Source: Clostridioides difficile
GTDB lineage: Bacteria > Bacillota > Clostridia > Peptostreptococcales > Peptostreptococcaceae
Length of the DNA stretch: 64,000 bases
Direction: 5' to 3'
Assembly (NCBI GenBank): GCA_012955965.1
Contig: JABBZI010000003.1
Coordinates: 124,001-188,000, forward strand
Positions within the stretch are counted from its first letter, which is position 1. Every line of letters starts with the position of its first letter. Below, in pieces: positions 61,888-64,000 of the stretch. A program made the translations under genes and the position numbers. The notes beneath the pieces are model-generated. The model was not told the origin of the DNA and made no database searches. It worked only from the letters and a program-made list of their open reading frames with translations.

Positions 61888-62781
61888 TTATATAATATTT
61901 AAAACGGCTCCATTAGAATCACAACATAACTCTTTTATTTCCCAGTCAGATTTTAATTTTGATAGATAGGTTTTCATATTATCCACAAAATTATCATCAT
62001 TTTCTTTTATCAAAGACATTATAGTAGGGCCGGCCCCACTTAAAAAGACTCCAATACTATTTAATTGCTCAGATTTTTCAACAATATCACTGTAGTTTTC
62101 AATTAGAGTTCCTCTATAATCTTGATGTAATTTATCTTGACAAGCCACTTTAAGAAGGTCAAAGTTTTTGTTTAGTAGAGCTGATACAAGTAAAGCAACT
62201 CTACTAACATTGAATACACCATCAGAGTATGGTATTTCCTTTGGTAAAACACCTCTAGCTTTTTCAGTTGATAACTTAAAATTAGGTATCATTGCACAAA
62301 ATTTAAGTTCGTTAGGAATTTCTATAATATCATAATGTATATTTTCATTATCAGTCACAGAGACAATCATATTTCCTAAAATTGCAGGAGCAACATTATC
62401 TGGATGACCTTCTATTTCTGATGCTATATTTAGCAATTGACATTTATCCAAGTTAGCATTTGATAGAGCATTTGCAGCTATAACACCAGCTACTATGCAA
62501 GATGCACTACTACCAAGGCCTCTACAGATAGGTATTTCACTTTGGATTTTAATTTTTATACCAGTAGGGATTTTATCTGGCTTAACTCTATCAAAAAAAT
62601 ACTTCATAGACGTATAAACTAAGTTATTTTCGTTTTTATAAGCATCTTCACAACCTTCTACTTCAAGACCATTTTCAATTTCTTCAATATAAAATTTATT
62701 ATATATATTTAATGCAATTCCAAGACAATCAAATCCTGGACCGATATTAGCACTTGTTGCAGGAACTATAATCTCTAACAT
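61888..62781 (-). CDS. thrB: Homoserine kinase
   Basis: 297 residues of the GHMP kinase family: PATSANIGPGFDCLGIAL, PICRGLGSSASCIVAGV (ATP loop) and GVFLSGAGPTIMSL. It phosphorylates homoserine for threonine synthesis. ATG 62781 follows AGGTGATTGTT, a site that overlaps the thrC stop; an upstream GTG at 62790 is less likely. Operon thrC-thrB. Confidence 0.97.
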   Translation of the reverse strand: MLEIIVPATSANIGPGFDCLGIALNIYNKFYIEEIENGLEVEGCEDAYKNENNLVYTSMKYFFDRVKPDKIPTGIKIKIQSEIPICRGLGSSASCIVAGVIAANALSNANLDKCQLLNIASEIEGHPDNVAPAILGNMIVSVTDNENIHYDIIEIPNELKFCAMIPNFKLSTEKARGVLPKEIPYSDGVFNVSRVALLVSALLNKNFDLLKVACQDKLHQDYRGTLIENYSDIVEKSEQLNSIGVFLSGAGPTIMSLIKENDDNFVDNMKTYLSKLKSDWEIKELCCDSNGAVLNII

Positions 62782-62790
62782 AACAATCAC

Positions 62791-64000
62791 CTATACTTTC
62801 AAGAATTTTTTTATAGCTAGTTTTAATTCATCTTTTTCACAAATATCTTTATGTAGTATTGCTGCATCTTTAAGATTTTTAATAGGTTTTGGTATATCCG
62901 TTTTAGAAATACTTGACAATCTATCAATTATAGCAAAGTCATCAAGGTTTTCAAAATCACAATCTATAGATTTTAGAACATCTTCAGAAAACTTGAATGG
63001 ACTTGCAGTACTTATAATAACAGTTTTTGTATTATCAGAAGTTTCTTTTTTGTACTTTTCATAACAATTGTATGCAACAGCAGTATGAGTATCTATCAAA
63101 TAGTTATAATTTTTAAATACATTATTTATTGTTTCTTTAACTTCTTTTTCATTTGAATATTCTCCATAAAATGAGGATAGATTTTTTTCCATTTCTTCAT
63201 TTATTTTGTAGACTCCATTATCATTAAGGTCAGATAATAGTTTATTTACAATATCAGTATTTCTATTTGATATCTCAAACAATAATCTTTCTAAATTACT
63301 AGATATTAATATATCCATAGAAGGAGAAGAAGTTAATTTTAATGTTCTATTTTTATCATAAGTACCAGTTTTAAAGAAATCATAAAGAACATTATTATCA
63401 TTTGATGCACATATCAATTTATTTATTGGAAGTCCCATTTGTTTTGCATAATATCCAGCTAAAATGTTACCAAAATTACCAGTTGGTACAACAAAATTTA
63501 TTTTATCATTTAACTTTATCTCATCTTTATCAACTAATTTCATATATGAATAAAAATAATATGCAACTTGAGGAAGAAGTCTTCCTATATTAATTGAATT
63601 AGCAGAAGATAGTATGTAGTTACTATCTAATAGTTTTTGATTAAACTCTTTATCAGAAAAAATTTTCTTTACACCAGATTGTGCATCGTCGAAATTTCCT
63701 TTTATACCAACTACATATGTATTTTTTCCAGTCTGAGTCTTCATTTGAAGCTTTTGTACTGCACTTACACCATCTTCTGGGAAGAATACAATTATCTTTA
63801 TTTTATCAATATCTTTAAATCCCTCAAGTGCTGCCTTTCCTGTATCTCCAGATGTAGCAGTAAGAATCACAACATCTTTTTCTAAATTATCTTTTTTAAT
63901 AGATGTTTTAAGAAGATGAGGCATTATAGTAAGTGCCATGTCTTTAAATGCTAAAGTTGGTCCATGATATAATTCCAAGAAATAAGCATCATTTATTTTG
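62791..64000 (-). CDS. thrC: Threonine synthase (5' end outside the window)
   Basis: The frame is open to the window edge, so roughly the first 90 residues of a ~495-residue enzyme are missing. The PLP lysine is in GPTLAFKDMA, followed by TATSGDTGKAAL, FFPEDGVSAVQKLQM and VPTGNFGNILAGYYAK. It converts O-phosphohomoserine to threonine. The apparent ATG/TTG at 63978 is internal: coding continues upstream as KINDAYF. thrB follows with its ribosome site over the thrC stop. Confidence 0.96.
   Translation of the reverse strand, partial: KINDAYFLELYHGPTLAFKDMALTIMPHLLKTSIKKDNLEKDVVILTATSGDTGKAALEGFKDIDKIKIIVFFPEDGVSAVQKLQMKTQTGKNTYVVGIKGNFDDAQSGVKKIFSDKEFNQKLLDSNYILSSANSINIGRLLPQVAYYFYSYMKLVDKDEIKLNDKINFVVPTGNFGNILAGYYAKQMGLPINKLICASNDNNVLYDFFKTGTYDKNRTLKLTSSPSMDILISSNLERLLFEISNRNTDIVNKLLSDLNDNGVYKINEEMEKNLSSFYGEYSNEKEVKETINNVFKNYNYLIDTHTAVAYNCYEKYKKETSDNTKTVIISTASPFKFSEDVLKSIDCDFENLDDFAIIDRLSSISKTDIPKPIKNLKDAAILHKDICEKDELKLAIKKFLKV

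Noticed and set aside
63402-63885. Short plus-strand ORFs inside thrC
   Set aside because: They are antisense frames of thrC without ribosome sites.
1-64000. CRISPR array, tRNA or rRNA genes, IS elements, prophage
   Set aside because: No regularly spaced repeats, no tRNA cloverleaf, no transposase or phage gene products were found in any frame.

Overview
The window is AT-rich low-GC Firmicute DNA. Start codons are often TTG or GTG behind strong AGGAGG-type ribosome sites, there are many intrinsic terminators, and the enzymes are those of an anaerobe: hybrid cluster protein, HydEFG maturases and flavin/Fe-S enzymes. Gene content and order look like Clostridioides difficile or a close relative in the Peptostreptococcaceae. 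That is my recognition of the gene set, not a database result. I see no rRNA, tRNA, CRISPR array, insertion sequence or prophage; this is mostly chromosomal backbone with small accessory loci.

Layout. 0-5 kb: a dicarboxylate/amino-acid symporter split by one in-frame UGA followed at once by a perfect stem-loop (candidate selenoprotein), then a divergent CRP/FNR-type regulator facing a ferredoxin-hcp operon for nitrosative or oxidative stress. 5-11 kb: lone patatin lipase, MsrAB, a degenerate ImmA/IrrE-type protein, two tandem L-2-hydroxyacid (lactate-type) dehydrogenases and a small protein made of two repeats. 11-17 kb: AlaX-type editing protein, acetyltransferase, VanZ-like and CmpB-like membrane proteins, class III aminotransferase. 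17-23 kb: [FeFe]-hydrogenase maturation operon (TM1266-like regulator, hydF, hydE, hydG) and an M42 aminopeptidase. 23-33 kb: DUF819 transporter, a 53-aa gene under three LexA-box-like sites, endonuclease/phosphatase-fold protein, VanW protein, a probable pseudokinase, then an RtcB-like ligase and a MutS2 paralogue without Smr domain, each preceded by a short leader ORF and hairpins.

33-52.8 kb: ytaF-like gene, XRE/DUF1232 protein, K+-channel-like protein, D,D-carboxypeptidase, then the housekeeping block rpsB-tsf-pyrH-frr-(67 aa)-uppS-cdsA. It is interrupted by a c-di-GMP pair (one protein with an intact GGDEF, the next with an intact EAL) and three unknown genes before dxr-rseP-ispG. 52.8-64 kb: DUF3810 protein, GNAT, a 48-aa membrane protein, AEC transporter, Sel1/TPR protein, corA with a structured leader and possible leader peptide, flavin reductase, a nitronate monooxygenase-like gene apparently starting at a non-AUG codon, and thrB with the 3' part of thrC.

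The strongest unusual signals are the UGA/SECIS-like transporter, the triple LexA-box promoter of a 53-aa gene, the leader-peptide plus antiterminator/terminator arrangement before the rtcB-like gene, and the corA leader.
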